NCBI GenBank assembly: GCA_003050565.1
Contig: PEBW01000003.1
Location: 1 to 64,000 of the forward strand
Direction of reading: 5' to 3'
From: Brockia lithotrophica
GTDB taxonomy: Bacteria; Bacillota; Bacilli; Thermicanales; DSM-22653
Length of the DNA stretch: 64,000 nt
Part shown: piece by piece, positions 34,365-43,334 of the stretch
How positions within the stretch are numbered: the stretch's first letter is position 1
Layout: every line of letters begins with the position of its first letter
Notes under the pieces: generated by a model
Told to the model about the DNA's origin: nothing
The model's input: the letters and a program-made list of their open reading frames with translations, nothing else
Databases searched by the model: none
Position numbers and translations under genes: made by a program

Positions 34365-35387
34365 TCACGTGCTGCGCTCTCCCTCGTACGCCCGGACGAT
34401 CTTTTCGACCAAGGGATGGCGCACGACGTCCGCCTCGTGAAGGGTGACGATCCCGATCTCGGGGATGTCCTTGAGCCGACCCAGCGCGTCCTCGAGGCCG
34501 GAGACTTCCCCGCGCGCGAGGTCGACCTGCGTGAGGTCGCCCGTGATCACCATGCGCGACCCCGCCCCGAGGCGGGTGAGGAACATCTTCATCTGCGCGG
34601 GGGTCGTGTTCTGCGCCTCGTCGAGGATCACGAAGGCCTCGTCCAACGTGCGCCCGCGCATGTACGCGAGCGGGGCGATCTCGATCGTCCCCCGCTCGAT
34701 GGCCTTGGCGACGACGTCGGCACCCAGGAGATCGTACAGGGCGTCGTAGAGCGGACGGAGGTACGGATCGACCTTTTCCTGCAGGTCCCCAGGGAGAAAC
34801 CCGAGGCGCTCGCCCGCCTCCACCGCGGGACGTGTGAGGACGATCCGCCGAACTTCGTGACTTCGAAGGGCCTTTACGGCAAAGACGACGGCGAGGTACG
34901 TCTTCCCCGTGCCGGCGGGGCCTACGGCGAAGACGATGTCGCGCCGACGGAGTTCCTGGACGTAGTAGAGTTGCCCGAGGGTGAGAGCGCGCACGGGACG
35001 GCCGCGCACCGTGCGCGTGAGCTCTTCTTCAAAAAGGACGAAAAGTCGCCGGGGATCTCCTTCTTCGGTAAGGCGAATGGCGTAGAGGACGTCGTGCTCC
35101 GAAAGCGCGTGTCCCCGGCGGACGAGCGCCACGAGCACTTCGAGAAGGGACCCGACGACACGAACGGTATCTTCATCGCCCAAGAGCTGGACTTCGTCGC
35201 CCCGGAGAACCACCCTCACGGGAAACGCCTCTTCGATGCGCCGAAGGTACCGGTCGTGTGGTCCGAAGAGGGAGAGGCCTTCTCCCGGATGAAGGAGCCG
35301 GATGGGCTTCACCGCCGCACCCATGTACGCCGTCCATCGCTCCTTTTTGCCTCCGCCGGCCGTCTTGCGGCGGCCGCGGACGCGCAT
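34365..35387 (-). CDS. phoH: PhoH-family ATPase
   Basis: A 340-residue protein. It has a KH-like N-terminal part (about 40-100) and an ATPase domain with Walker A GPAGTGKTYLA, RPAVEAGERLGFLPGD and Walker B FVILDEAQN. PhoH/PhoL ATPases are linked to RNA metabolism next to YbeY; the exact activity is not settled. ATG at 35387 after GGTGGAGGG. Follows yqfD by 54 bp. Confidence 0.95.
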   Translation of the reverse strand: MRVRGRRKTAGGGKKERWTAYMGAAVKPIRLLHPGEGLSLFGPHDRYLRRIEEAFPVRVVLRGDEVQLLGDEDTVRVVGSLLEVLVALVRRGHALSEHDVLYAIRLTEEGDPRRLFVLFEEELTRTVRGRPVRALTLGQLYYVQELRRRDIVFAVGPAGTGKTYLAVVFAVKALRSHEVRRIVLTRPAVEAGERLGFLPGDLQEKVDPYLRPLYDALYDLLGADVVAKAIERGTIEIAPLAYMRGRTLDEAFVILDEAQNTTPAQMKMFLTRLGAGSRMVITGDLTQVDLARGEVSGLEDALGRLKDIPEIGIVTLHEADVVRHPLVEKIVRAYEGERST

Positions 35388-35441
35388 TGTCTCCCTCCAC
35401 CCCGTCGGGCTTCTCCCGTCCGCGACCGCCCGGGGGAGCGC

Positions 35442-36701
35442 CTACGCCCCGGGCTGCGCCTCCGGGCCATCCCCTCTCCCGGAGACGGGCTCCGGGCGGG
35501 CGATGTTCTCGACGGTGGCGATGTGGAGTCTCAAAGTAACTTTATCATGGCCGACCTCGCGGTGCAAAACGAGCGCGCGCGCGACGCGGCCTTCGTGCGC
35601 CTGCGCGAGCACCTCGCGGCGGGCGAGGTCCTTGGCGAGCTCTTCGGCTTCTTCGGCGCTCAAGGTCCTTACCGCCGGGACGAGCTCCCTCCGTTCCCCC
35701 ACCTCGATGCCGAGCGGCCAAGGAAGGGGAAGGGCATAGCGGCGGGTGGACTCCGTCCACTCGCCGGAAAGGGAGGCGCCGCGGTGAAAGATCTCTTTCC
35801 GGGTGTTCCCCGCGAAAAGGGACAAGAACCTCTGGCTCCTCGCGCCCAAGACGAGCTCGCGCTGCTCGCGCGGCACGCTCACCTCGACCTCGTACCACAC
35901 CTCGCCGAAGACGCGCCCGCGGGCGGGGACGAGCTTCGCCTCCCCCCCTTCCTGTCCCAAAACGCCGGAGATGAGGATCTCGCCCGGCTCGACGCTGTCG
36001 CCCGGCCGCACGCGCAGCTTCCCCGCAGCCAGTTCGTACCCCACGACAACCGCGCGCTTGGCTGCGACGAGGTGCTGCGGAACCCCGGGCGGGGGCGTGG
36101 GGTCGCCGATTTTCGGAACCACGACGACGCGTGCCACGACCCCGTCGACGGAAAAACCTACCCACCCGAGCTCGGGGTGAAGTTCCCGGAGGTGGGCGGA
36201 GATCGCCTCCGGCGGAGGGAGGTTCCCCTTCCACGTCCCCGGACGTACGCCCAGACGACCGAGATCCTCGCGAACGGCGGCGGCGAGCCGAGAATCAAAT
36301 CCCCGGGCAGAGGGGCGATCCCCTCCCGTTTCCGAAGCCGGGGGAACGTAAGCGCCTTCGGTCTCCACACGCACGACCCAGATAAACCCGCTCCAAACCC
36401 AGAGGAGAAGGAGGAACGCGGTGAAGCCGGCAATCCCCCCGGGGTGCGCGCGCAGCGACCTCAGCCATGCGTAAAGGCCGCGCCGTTCCCCAAAGCGAAC
36501 CTTGCCCGCACCGCGGAGGACGTTACGCAAGGTGCGAACGTCTTCGACGCGGACCGTGAATTCCACGCGGTCGGAAGCGGCGTAGACCACGTCTCGCACG
36601 GCGACGCCGTGGGCGGCCAGACGGCTCAGCCCCTCCGCGGGCGGATGGCCCGCACGGGGAAACCAGTGCACGCGCACGTACCCCCGGACAAACTTCGGCA
36701 C
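35442..36701 (-). CDS. yqfD: YqfD, sporulation protein
   Basis: A 419-residue protein of the YqfD family, needed for engulfment-stage sporulation. The family start FVRGYVRVHW is followed by a soluble part, one membrane segment (GIAGFTAFLLLLWVWSGFIWVV, about 88-110) and a large outside domain (GLASELRRA-like folds, VVVPKIGDPTPPPG). GTG start at 36701. It lies three bases after yqfC and before phoH as in Bacillus. Together the two indicate a spore former. Confidence 0.93.
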   Translation of the reverse strand: MPKFVRGYVRVHWFPRAGHPPAEGLSRLAAHGVAVRDVVYAASDRVEFTVRVEDVRTLRNVLRGAGKVRFGERRGLYAWLRSLRAHPGGIAGFTAFLLLLWVWSGFIWVVRVETEGAYVPPASETGGDRPSARGFDSRLAAAVREDLGRLGVRPGTWKGNLPPPEAISAHLRELHPELGWVGFSVDGVVARVVVVPKIGDPTPPPGVPQHLVAAKRAVVVGYELAAGKLRVRPGDSVEPGEILISGVLGQEGGEAKLVPARGRVFGEVWYEVEVSVPREQRELVLGARSQRFLSLFAGNTRKEIFHRGASLSGEWTESTRRYALPLPWPLGIEVGERRELVPAVRTLSAEEAEELAKDLARREVLAQAHEGRVARALVLHREVGHDKVTLRLHIATVENIARPEPVSGRGDGPEAQPGA

Positions 36702-36704
36702 CGC

Positions 36705-36986
36705 CTATCCCCCCTCTCCCCGCCGCAGCACTCGAACGGAGGCGATGTCGCCTTCGAGCGTGAGCCCTTCCGCGTCGTACTTCCGGACGACGAGGGAACG
36801 CCCCCGGATGTACGCCTCGCCGTCGGGCAGGCGGACGTCGACCCCGTCCGGAGAAAACGCGAGGAGTTCGCTGCGCCCTTCGATGCGGACGCGAGCGTAC
36901 CCGGAGAGGGTGATCTCCGGCGTGAGCGTCGACTCCGGCGGCAGGTCGAGGGCGTCGAAAAGGCGAACCAACCACGGCCTTTGCAT
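36705..36986 (-). CDS. yqfC: YqfC, sporulation protein
   Basis: A 93-residue protein, equal in length to Bacillus YqfC. It has the family pattern LDLPPESTLTPEITLSGYARVRIEG, then EAYIRGRSLVVRKYDAEGLTLEGDI. ATG at 36986 follows GGGGGACGGAG. It belongs to the mother-cell sporulation set with YqfD, with which it is probably co-translated. Confidence 0.93.
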   Translation of the reverse strand: MQRPWLVRLFDALDLPPESTLTPEITLSGYARVRIEGRSELLAFSPDGVDVRLPDGEAYIRGRSLVVRKYDAEGLTLEGDIASVRVLRRGEGG

Positions 36987-37037
36987 CTCCGTCCCCCGAG
37001 AAACCATACGCGGGGGGAAAGAGGGGATATACGCACA

Positions 37038-37064
37038 GAGACGGCGGGCTTTACCCGCCGTCTC
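37038..37064. other. Strong stem-loop between rpsU and yqfC
   Basis: GAGACGGCGGG-CTTTA-CCCGCCGTCTC, an 11-bp perfect stem. No T-run follows on either strand (minus: TGTGCGTATAT). It may be a partial terminator or mRNA stabiliser that keeps rpsU high and the sporulation genes low. Confidence 0.65.
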
Positions 37065-37130
37065 CGGAATTTGCGCTCCCACCCACGAGGCCACACGATC
37101 TACCCAACGGGAGGAAGAGGGTTCGGACCG

Positions 37131-37304
37131 TCAGCGGCGCTTGCCGCGGCGACCGGCCGCCTTCTTCCGCTTGCGCACGCCGGGTTTCTCGTAGTGCTCC
37201 CGCTTCCGGATCTCGCGCATGACGCCCTCGCGCGAGAGCTCGCGCTTGAACTTCCGAAGCGCGCTGTCGAGCGAGTCGAAATCGCCGACGCGAATCGTCG
37301 CCAC
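37131..37304 (-). CDS. rpsU: Ribosomal protein S21
   Basis: A 57-residue small-subunit protein: [20 protein letters not shown], then [18 protein letters not shown] and a basic tail, a full S21. GTG start at 37304 with GGGAGAGGA. First gene of the conserved block. GatB-like yqeY and the yqfA/yqfB genes that follow rpsU in Bacillus are absent here. Confidence 0.97.
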   Translation of the reverse strand: MATIRVGDFDSLDSALRKFKRELSREGVMREIRKREHYEKPGVRKRKKAAGRRGKRR

Positions 37305-37351
37305 GTCCTCTCCCCCCTCCCCGCCGGGCCGTGGCCCGTCCATGCGTGACC

Positions 37352-37381
37352 ATCTTACACGAAGGAAAGGGGGAAAGTAAA
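37352..37381 (-). promoter_or_regulatory. rpsU promoter
   Basis: Minus-strand TTTACT (37381-37376), 18 bp, TAAGAT (37357-37352), 48 bp before the rpsU start. Confidence 0.5.
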
Positions 37382-37391
37382 GGCGCAAGTT

Positions 37392-37868
37392 TCACTCCCG
37401 TACGAGCCGCTTTTCGACTTCCACTCCCCGCAGCGTATCCGACACGGGGCACCGCTCGAAGGCGAAGTGCGCCAGGCGCTCGACGTCGCGCTCGTCCCCT
37501 TCTGCGTCGAGGCGAAGGTCGAGGCGTACGCGAGAAAATCCGTAGCGGACGTCGGCGAGGCCTTGGAATCCCCGGGGATCGAAGTCCCCCTCGATCGTCG
37601 CGCGCGCGTCGCGGACCTTTACGCGGAACTTCGGGGCAAAGGCAACGCACATGAGCGTCACGCACGCACCGAGGGCCCCCAGGAGGAGCTCCATGGGGTT
37701 CATGGCCGTATCTTCGCCCCCGAGTTCGGACGGCTCGTCTACGGAGATCTCGTGCCCCCGAGAAGCAACGCGAACCTTCATTCCTCCCGCCCACCGAGCT
37801 TCCGCCCGCAGCGCCACGCCTTCCGCCTGGGCTCGTTTTTCGGTGCGGGCGTCCCCCTCCATCGACAT
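37392..37868 (-). CDS. OsmC-family peroxide reductase
   Basis: A 158-residue OsmC/Ohr-superfamily protein. The two reactive Cys are in LLGALGACVTL and FERCPVSDTL, and NPMELLLGALG is the family centre; it is closer to the YhfA/YlaE-type OsmC branch than to Ohr. These proteins reduce organic hydroperoxides. I chose the ATG at 37868 (GGAGGG six bases upstream); two ATGs just before it are too close to the ribosome site. It has its own promoter, flanked by TTGTGAA-type repeats. Confidence 0.88.
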   Translation of the reverse strand: MSMEGDARTEKRAQAEGVALRAEARWAGGMKVRVASRGHEISVDEPSELGGEDTAMNPMELLLGALGACVTLMCVAFAPKFRVKVRDARATIEGDFDPRGFQGLADVRYGFSRVRLDLRLDAEGDERDVERLAHFAFERCPVSDTLRGVEVEKRLVRE

Positions 37869-37978
37869 GTCCATCCCTCCAGACGGTGGAATTGTCCTCG
37901 CCTCCTCAGGATGCCCAAACCCGTGCACACGCCCTTCCCGCCGCCTGCGACCGGGGCGTTCGGCTACCCGTGCGGTCG

Positions 37979-38064
37979 TTTTGTGAATGATACTTCTTTC
38001 ACATCATGTCTGCGCCCAGTATACCCGAAGTCCCCCTTCTTGTCTACACCGATCGTTCACAAAA
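37979..38064 (-). promoter_or_regulatory. osmC promoter with TTGTGAA-type half-sites
   Basis: Minus-strand TAGACA (38046-38041), 17 bp, TATACT (38023-38018). TTTTGTGAA at 37979-37987 and its exact complement TTCACAAAA at 38056-38064 flank it, and TTCACA recurs at 37998-38003. TTGTGAA/TTCACAA is the half-site of redox-sensing Rex and relatives. The rest of the 37869-38229 gap has no visible gene. Confidence 0.5.
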
Positions 38065-38229
38065 GCGCGCGGCCGACACGACGCGATCGGCCGCCAGACC
38101 AATGGGACGTCCTCGCCCCCTCAGATCCGGAGGTGCAAACGCGGGCAAGATGGGCGTCTCTTCCGCGTAAAAGGTACTCCGAGGAGACGAGTCGGGTGGG
38201 CAGAGCCCGGAGAGAAAAGGGGGAAAGGC

Positions 38230-39174
38230 GTGGCGGACCTTCTCTGGGGGCTTCTCCTCTTCCTCATCGCCCTCTTTGCCATGCGCCGGGGACTTCAAGG
38301 CATGTGGGGGGAAAAAGGCGGGGAAGTCGGGCTCCTCCAACGCCTCCCCCGAGGGCGCACGTCCGGCTTTCTCGTAGGCTTGCTCGGGTCCGCCCTCGTC
38401 CACTCGTCGAGCGCGTTCCTCATCGCCGCCGTTGCCTTGGCGGAAACGGGGGTCCTTGCGGGGGAAACGCTCGTCGCCCTCGTCCTCGGGGCAAACGTGG
38501 GAACTACGGCCACGCTCTTCGCCCTATCCCTGCCCCGGCTCCCGGGACCACAGGCGATGTACCTCGCAGGTGCCGCCCTCGTCGCCGCAGGAACTTTCCT
38601 CGACCGGATGGGGAGACGCGGGGACGGGCGCGCCTTGGCGTGGGGGGGCGTGGCAGTCTTCGCCTTCGGCCTCCTCCTCGAGGCGCTGGAACTCCTCGCC
38701 CGCGGCGCGGAGGCGGCCGGGGCCTCCCCCATCGCCCGCCGCCTCCTCCACGGCTCTGCCCGCGGCCCGTGGTCCGCGACGGCCGTCGGGGTCCTCCTCG
38801 CGGCCACCCTGCAGTCGAGCACGGCGACGACCGCCCTCGCGGCGGCACTTGTCGAGGAAGGGCTTCTCCCCCTAGAGGCGGCGGTGGGAATCGCCCTCGG
38901 AACGAACGTCGGAACCGTGGCGGACACGCTCGTCGCAGGCGCGCTGGCGGGCCGCGCGGGGCGGCAGGTGGCGTATGCCCACCTCTTGGTGAACGCCCTC
39001 GGCGTCCTCCTCGCCGTACCCCTCGTTCCCGTTGCCGCGCAGTGGCTGGCATCCGAAGGGGGAACCGCCCTGGGGAAGCTCGCCCTCGTCCAGGGCGCGT
39101 TCAACTTCACGAGCGCCGCGGCGTTCCTCCCCTTGGCGACCCCGATCGCCCGCGTCGTCGCCCGACTCCCTTAG
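38230..39174 (+). CDS. Na/Pi cotransporter family protein (YjbB/NptA-like)
   Basis: A 314-residue membrane protein with about eight segments and the inverted-repeat signature of type II Na/Pi cotransporters: HSSSAFLIAAVALAETG with GANVGTTATLFAL in the first half, and QSSTATTALAAALVEEG with GTNVGTVADTL in the second. It lacks the PhoU-like C-terminal domain of many homologues. GTG start at 38230 after AGGGGGAAAGG. It is one of few plus-strand genes; its end overlaps the convergent deoC stop by four bases. Probably moves phosphate (family); unproven. Confidence 0.88.
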   Translation: MADLLWGLLLFLIALFAMRRGLQGMWGEKGGEVGLLQRLPRGRTSGFLVGLLGSALVHSSSAFLIAAVALAETGVLAGETLVALVLGANVGTTATLFALSLPRLPGPQAMYLAGAALVAAGTFLDRMGRRGDGRALAWGGVAVFAFGLLLEALELLARGAEAAGASPIARRLLHGSARGPWSATAVGVLLAATLQSSTATTALAAALVEEGLLPLEAAVGIALGTNVGTVADTLVAGALAGRAGRQVAYAHLLVNALGVLLAVPLVPVAAQWLASEGGTALGKLALVQGAFNFTSAAAFLPLATPIARVVARLP

Positions 39175-39932
39175 CCCTCCGTCGGTTCTTCGAACTCTAC
39201 CCCCTGCTCAAGACCGTCCGAACCCCGACGACGCTCCTCTTCTTCCGCTTCTTTGACGATGGCCACACCGGAACTCGTGCCGAGACGATCTGCCCCCGCG
39301 GCGAGGAGGCGGCGGGCCGTGCGCGCATCGCGAATCCCCCCCGATGCCTTGACGCGAAGGCCGTACAAATGCGCGAGGGCGGCAAGCTCCCGCACGTCCT
39401 CTTCCGTCGCAGGTTTCCCGGGAGGAAAACCCGTCCCCGTCTTCACGTACGTCGCGCCCGCCAAGGCGGCGGCTTCCACGGCCCGAGCCCGTTCTTCGGC
39501 GGTGAGGAGGGCGGTTTCGAGGATCACCTTGACGGGTCGGCCCGCCGCGGCCTCTACGACGGCGGCGATGTCCGCGCGCACGCGCTCCATCCGCAAGTCC
39601 TTGAGGTCGCCCAGGGAGAGGACCATGTCGAGTTCGTCCGCTCCCGCCCGCACGGCTTCCGCCGCTTCAAACGCCTTTGCGGCGGAGGTAGTCGTTCCGT
39701 GCGGAAAGCCGACGACCACGGCAAGGCGAACCTCGCCTCCCACTCCCAATTCCTCGAGGCGCCCGCGCACGCGCGCTGCCCAGCGCGGCGCCACGCACAC
39801 GGCGGCAAATCCGTACTGCGCGGCTTCGTCCGGGAGCCTGAGGATCTCCGCTTCTCGAGCGTCCGGGCGAAGGAGCGTGTGATCGATCACGCGGGCGAGC
39901 TCCCGCGCCCCCGAAAGTTTACCCTCGCCCAC
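39171..39932 (-). CDS. deoC: Deoxyribose-phosphate aldolase
   Basis: A 253-residue class I aldolase that splits deoxyribose 5-phosphate into glyceraldehyde 3-phosphate and acetaldehyde. The Schiff-base Lys is in YVKTGTGFPPG, with the second Lys in RVKASGGIRD and Asp in ELDMVL. GTG start at 39932. It overlaps the Nudix gene upstream by 14 bp. The C-terminal 20 residues (EEEERRRGSDG) are extra. Fits nucleoside salvage with cdd elsewhere in the window. Confidence 0.95.
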   Translation of the reverse strand: MGEGKLSGARELARVIDHTLLRPDAREAEILRLPDEAAQYGFAAVCVAPRWAARVRGRLEELGVGGEVRLAVVVGFPHGTTTSAAKAFEAAEAVRAGADELDMVLSLGDLKDLRMERVRADIAAVVEAAAGRPVKVILETALLTAEERARAVEAAALAGATYVKTGTGFPPGKPATEEDVRELAALAHLYGLRVKASGGIRDARTARRLLAAGADRLGTSSGVAIVKEAEEEERRRGSDGLEQGVEFEEPTEG

Positions 39933-40368
39933 CGCGGGACACCCCCCTGGATTCCCGGGCGAGGCGACGCACCGCTTCCCGGAAGACCTCGGCGTTGTTC
40001 ACGTACCCACGCGTTTCCTGAAGTTCCAGAGCGTGCGCCGGGGACACCCAGTAGGCGTCGACAATTTCCTCATACTGCGGAGAGAGTTCGCCCTCGAGGG
40101 CGCGAATGAGGTAGACGTCCACGACCTTTTCCTGAGGCGAACCGCCCGGGAGGACGTAGCGGTAGGATACCCGACCGAGGTACCCCTCGATCGTACCGCG
40201 AATCCCCGTCTCCTCCTCCACCTCACGCAAGGCGGCCTGCTCCGGCGTCTCACCCGCCTCCAGGTGGCCCTTGGGGTAAGCGATGCGTCCGAAGCGATCT
40301 TCGATCACGAGGATCTCCGGCCCGCGTGCGCCTCTCCGGTACACGATCCCTCCTGCAGAAACTTCCAC
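39919..40368 (-). CDS. Nudix hydrolase
   Basis: A 149-residue hydrolase. The complete Nudix box reads GHLEAGETPEQAALREVEEETGI (Gx5Ex7REUxEExGU). The context KGHLE and the SYRYVLPGG strand resemble diadenosine polyphosphate or nucleotide-cleaning enzymes; the substrate cannot be read. GTG at 40368 after AGGAGGG. Co-transcribed with deoC. Confidence 0.92.
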   Translation of the reverse strand: MEVSAGGIVYRRGARGPEILVIEDRFGRIAYPKGHLEAGETPEQAALREVEEETGIRGTIEGYLGRVSYRYVLPGGSPQEKVVDVYLIRALEGELSPQYEEIVDAYWVSPAHALELQETRGYVNNAEVFREAVRRLARESRGVSRGGRG

Positions 40369-40546
40369 GCGCTTCCCTCCTGTTCAGAACCCGTTCAGAA
40401 AAAGAGACGACCGGCTCCTGTCCCGGCAATCCGGCGGGGTGACCGGCACCGCCTCCGCCTCCGCGATCCTGCGGGCACGAAAGGAGCGCTCCCTTCGTCT
40501 CCGTGCCGCGACGACCGGGAGTGCCGAAGGGGCGCCGGCCGGAACC

Positions 40547-41998
40547 CTATGCGAGTTCTACCTTTTCCCGGCTTCCCTCGAGGACGCGCAGGGGGAATCC
40601 CCAAAGGACTTCCCCCACCTCTCGCTCGATCCGAACCCTCATCGGCACACCGAGGAGCCTCGACGAAGAGGGAACGAGGACGCGAAGGTATTCGCCGCTC
40701 GTCCCCTCCAGCACGGTCGGCGCCCCTTCTCCCTTGCCGACGCCTGCTTCGCGCACGGCGGGGTGGGTCGGCGGGAGAACGACTTCGGGCAACACGTCCA
40801 CGGCACGACCGAGGAAGCGGCGGCGAAAGCGCCTTCGGAGCTCGCGGTCCAGGTCGAGCAGTTCGGCGACGCGCAGGCGCTTTTCCGCTTCGGAAACCGC
40901 GTCGGCGAACTTCGCGGCCGCAGTACCCGCGCGCGGCGAGTACGGGAAGACGTGGAGCTGGGCGAAGCCGACCTCCTCAAGAAACGCCCGCGTGCGCGCA
41001 AAGCTCGACTCCGTCTCCCCGGGAAAGCCGACGATCACGTCCGTCGTGACCGCCGCCTCCGGAAAGTACGCGCGGAGGCGCTCGATCGCCTCGCGGTACT
41101 CGCGGGTGGTGTAGCGGCGGCGCATGCGGGCGAGGACGGCGTCGTCGCCGGACTGCAGGGGGACGTGGAAGTGGGGGGCGACCTTCCCCGCCGCCGCCAA
41201 GGTCCGGACAAAGCGGGCGTCGAGTTGTCCGACCTCCACCGAACTCAGACGGATTCGCCACAGTCCGGGGATCTCCGCGAGGCGCAGGACGAGGTAGGCG
41301 AGGGGACCGCCCGCCGCCTGCACCTCCCCTTCGTCCACGCCGGAAAGCGCCGCCTCCCCGTCCTCCCCGTAGGCGCCCAGATGCGTCCCCGTGAGGACGA
41401 TCTCCCGGTAGCCCCGGGCGACGAGTTCCTCCGCCTCCCGCAAGGCGTCGGCGATGCGCCGGCTGCGCACGGGCCCTTTCGCCCGCGGGATGGTGCAAAA
41501 GGTGCAGTGGTTGCCGCACCCTTCCTCGACTTTGAGGTAGGCGCGGGTGTGTTCGAAGCTTCCGAGGGCGGGAAGTTCCTCGTACTCCCGGACGCGCAAG
41601 ATCTCCCCGACCGCGACCACGGGTTCGCGAACCCCCGCGCCACGGCGCACCCGCGCCCGGCGGACGAGCTCCCCCAGGTTGCCCCGTCCGGAAGTTCCCA
41701 CGACGACGTCCACCCCCGGAATGCGGGCGAAGGTCTCCGGCGCGAGCTGCGCGGCGCACCCCGTCACGACGACGATCGCCCGCGGGTAGAGGCGAACCGC
41801 GCGGCGGACGAGCTGGCGGCTCTTTTTTTCCGCTGCGTGGGTCACGGCGCACGTGTTTACGACGACAAGTTCCACGTCCTCCTCCCCCTCGCCGAAGGGG
41901 ACGCGCGCGTATCCTTCTTCGGCGAAGAGGCGGGCGATCGCTTCGGTCTCGTAGGCGTTGACCTTGCACCCGAGGGTGGCATACGCCGCCTTGGGCAC
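40547..41998 (-). CDS. mtaB: MtaB, tRNA t6A37 methylthiotransferase
   Basis: A 483-residue radical-SAM enzyme that adds a methylthio group to t6A37 of tRNAs reading ANN codons. The N-terminal UPF0004 domain (about 1-115) shows ATLGCKVNAYE, NTCAVTHAAEKK and VTGCAAQ with three Cys; the radical-SAM part has CGNHCTFCTIP; a TRAM domain ends the protein. LGCKVN rather than LGCPKN or TFGCQMN sets MtaB apart from RimO and MiaB. GTG at 41998 after AGGAGGG. About 30 residues longer than usual at the C-terminus. Confidence 0.94.
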   Translation of the reverse strand: MPKAAYATLGCKVNAYETEAIARLFAEEGYARVPFGEGEEDVELVVVNTCAVTHAAEKKSRQLVRRAVRLYPRAIVVVTGCAAQLAPETFARIPGVDVVVGTSGRGNLGELVRRARVRRGAGVREPVVAVGEILRVREYEELPALGSFEHTRAYLKVEEGCGNHCTFCTIPRAKGPVRSRRIADALREAEELVARGYREIVLTGTHLGAYGEDGEAALSGVDEGEVQAAGGPLAYLVLRLAEIPGLWRIRLSSVEVGQLDARFVRTLAAAGKVAPHFHVPLQSGDDAVLARMRRRYTTREYREAIERLRAYFPEAAVTTDVIVGFPGETESSFARTRAFLEEVGFAQLHVFPYSPRAGTAAAKFADAVSEAEKRLRVAELLDLDRELRRRFRRRFLGRAVDVLPEVVLPPTHPAVREAGVGKGEGAPTVLEGTSGEYLRVLVPSSSRLLGVPMRVRIEREVGEVLWGFPLRVLEGSREKVELA

Positions 41999-42110
41999 GT
42001 CCTTCCCTCCTTTCCCCGTCCCATGCGCCACCAAACGATTTCCGCTCCCCCGGCCGCAGAAACCCAAAGCCGGAAAATGGGGTGTGCCCGCCCAACGAGT
42101 GCATACACGT

Positions 42111-42116
42111 ATTATA
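42111..42116 (-). promoter_or_regulatory. -10 box upstream of mtaB
   Basis: Perfect TATAAT on the minus strand, 112 bp before the mtaB start. No clear -35 at the right distance. Confidence 0.4.
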
Positions 42117-42169
42117 CCGGACATCGCACCTCGCGGCTTCCCGCGGAGCGCAATTCGCGGGTCCCTGTT

Positions 42170-42248
42170 GGGGGCAAGGCGTCGCCCCACACCTACTCCT
42201 CGCGCATCCACGCCCTTGCGGGCCTCAGGGGGGCAAGGCAATGCCCTC
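42170..42248. repeat. Two GGGGGCAAGGC hairpin repeats
   Basis: GGGGGCAAGGC at 42170-42180 and 42229-42239, each followed within three bases by an inverted GCCCC or GCCCT so that it can fold on itself; CCTTGC at 42214 also pairs with GCAAGG. Located between mtaB and the SPFH gene. Could be a degenerate mobile-element end or REP-like unit. Confidence 0.5.
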
Positions 42249-42267
42249 GATTTGAGGGTTGGTTTGA

Positions 42268-43125
42268 CTACAGCGTGCCCGCATTGAGTACCGGTTGCAC
42301 ACCCCGCTCCGAGACGATGGCGACCATGAGGTTGTTCACCATACCGGCTTTGTGCTCGTCGTTCAGCTCCACGATCCCCTGCGCCTCCAGCTGACGGATC
42401 GCCATCTGCACCATGCCGACGGCGCCTTCCACGATCTTCTGCCGCGCGGCCAGAATGACCGACGCCTGCTGCCGTTGCAGCATGGCCGCGGCGATCTCCG
42501 GCGCATAGGCCAGGTGCGTGAGCCGCGCATCCATCACTTCCACGCCGGCGACGGCGAGCCTCTGCTGCAAATCCTTCTTCAGTTCGGCGGCGATCTCCTC
42601 CGTATTGCCCCGGAGCGTAGGCCCTTCCGCCTCGAAAAGGTCATACGGATACAAACTTGCAATGTGCCGGATGGCCGCCTCGCTCTGAATCTCGACGAAT
42701 TGCTCGTAGTTGTCCACTTCAAACAGCGCTTTCGCCGAATCGACCACCCGAAAGACGATTACGCCGGCAATCTCGATGGGATTTCCCTGCTGATCGTTCA
42801 CTTTGAGCTTCGCGCTGTTGAAGTTGCGCACCCTTAAGGTGACCGTTTTGCGGACGGTGAACGGGATGCTCAGGTGAAAACCTGGCTCTCGCACACTGCC
42901 GACGTATTTCCCGAAAAAGACGAGCGCGACGGCATTGTTCGGCTGGACGACGAACAGGCCGCAGGAGAGAACAAGGCCGACGGCGATCAGGAAGACCCCC
43001 GTCACAATGCTTGAAGGAGACAAAGGAATCCCCCGATTCAAAAACCACGCCCCGCCGGCGAAAAGCGCCAGCACGACCAGGAGCCCTGTAAAGCCGTTCG
43101 CTCTCCACGCACGCTTCTCCTGCAT
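42268..43125 (-). CDS. SPFH/stomatin-like membrane protein
   Basis: A 285-residue protein. Two membrane segments at about 12-32 and 40-62 are followed by an SPFH (band 7) domain at about 63-230: [33 protein letters not shown], and the repeat-rich end [25 protein letters not shown]. It resembles the bacterial SPFH proteins with an N-terminal hairpin rather than HflC. ATG at 43125 with GGAGGG. The 42 kb SPFH gene and the prohibitin-like gene at 44 kb point in opposite directions. SPFH proteins form membrane ring scaffolds; the client is unknown here. Confidence 0.88.
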   Translation of the reverse strand: MQEKRAWRANGFTGLLVVLALFAGGAWFLNRGIPLSPSSIVTGVFLIAVGLVLSCGLFVVQPNNAVALVFFGKYVGSVREPGFHLSIPFTVRKTVTLRVRNFNSAKLKVNDQQGNPIEIAGVIVFRVVDSAKALFEVDNYEQFVEIQSEAAIRHIASLYPYDLFEAEGPTLRGNTEEIAAELKKDLQQRLAVAGVEVMDARLTHLAYAPEIAAAMLQRQQASVILAARQKIVEGAVGMVQMAIRQLEAQGIVELNDEHKAGMVNNLMVAIVSERGVQPVLNAGTL

Positions 43126-43164
43126 CGCCAATCCCTCCAGCTCACACATCCGTTTTCGTTCGCC

Positions 43165-43334
43165 CTGAATTGATCTTCAGGAAGGGACCCCGCCGAACCA
43201 AGCCCTCATATCTTAAAATCCCCCCCTGAAGGGGAACGGCTTCCTGGCGGCAGGATGTCCTGCCGAGTTACACCGGAGGCTTTTTGCCTTCCGAAGGGTC
43301 CCAACAACGTCAGGTACCGGGCTTACGCCCCGTG
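43165..43334. other. Hairpin-rich spacer in the SPFH locus
   Basis: Four dyads in 170 bp: CCTGAA-TTGATC-TTCAGG; CCCC-CTGAA-GGGG; CGGCAGGA-TG-TCCTGCCG (43249-43264); and CGGAGGC-TTTTT-GCCTTCCG. Then GGGCTTACGCCCCG and a second TTACGCCCCG. Density of dyads is like the ends of IS200/IS605-type elements. No gene seen. Confidence 0.45.
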
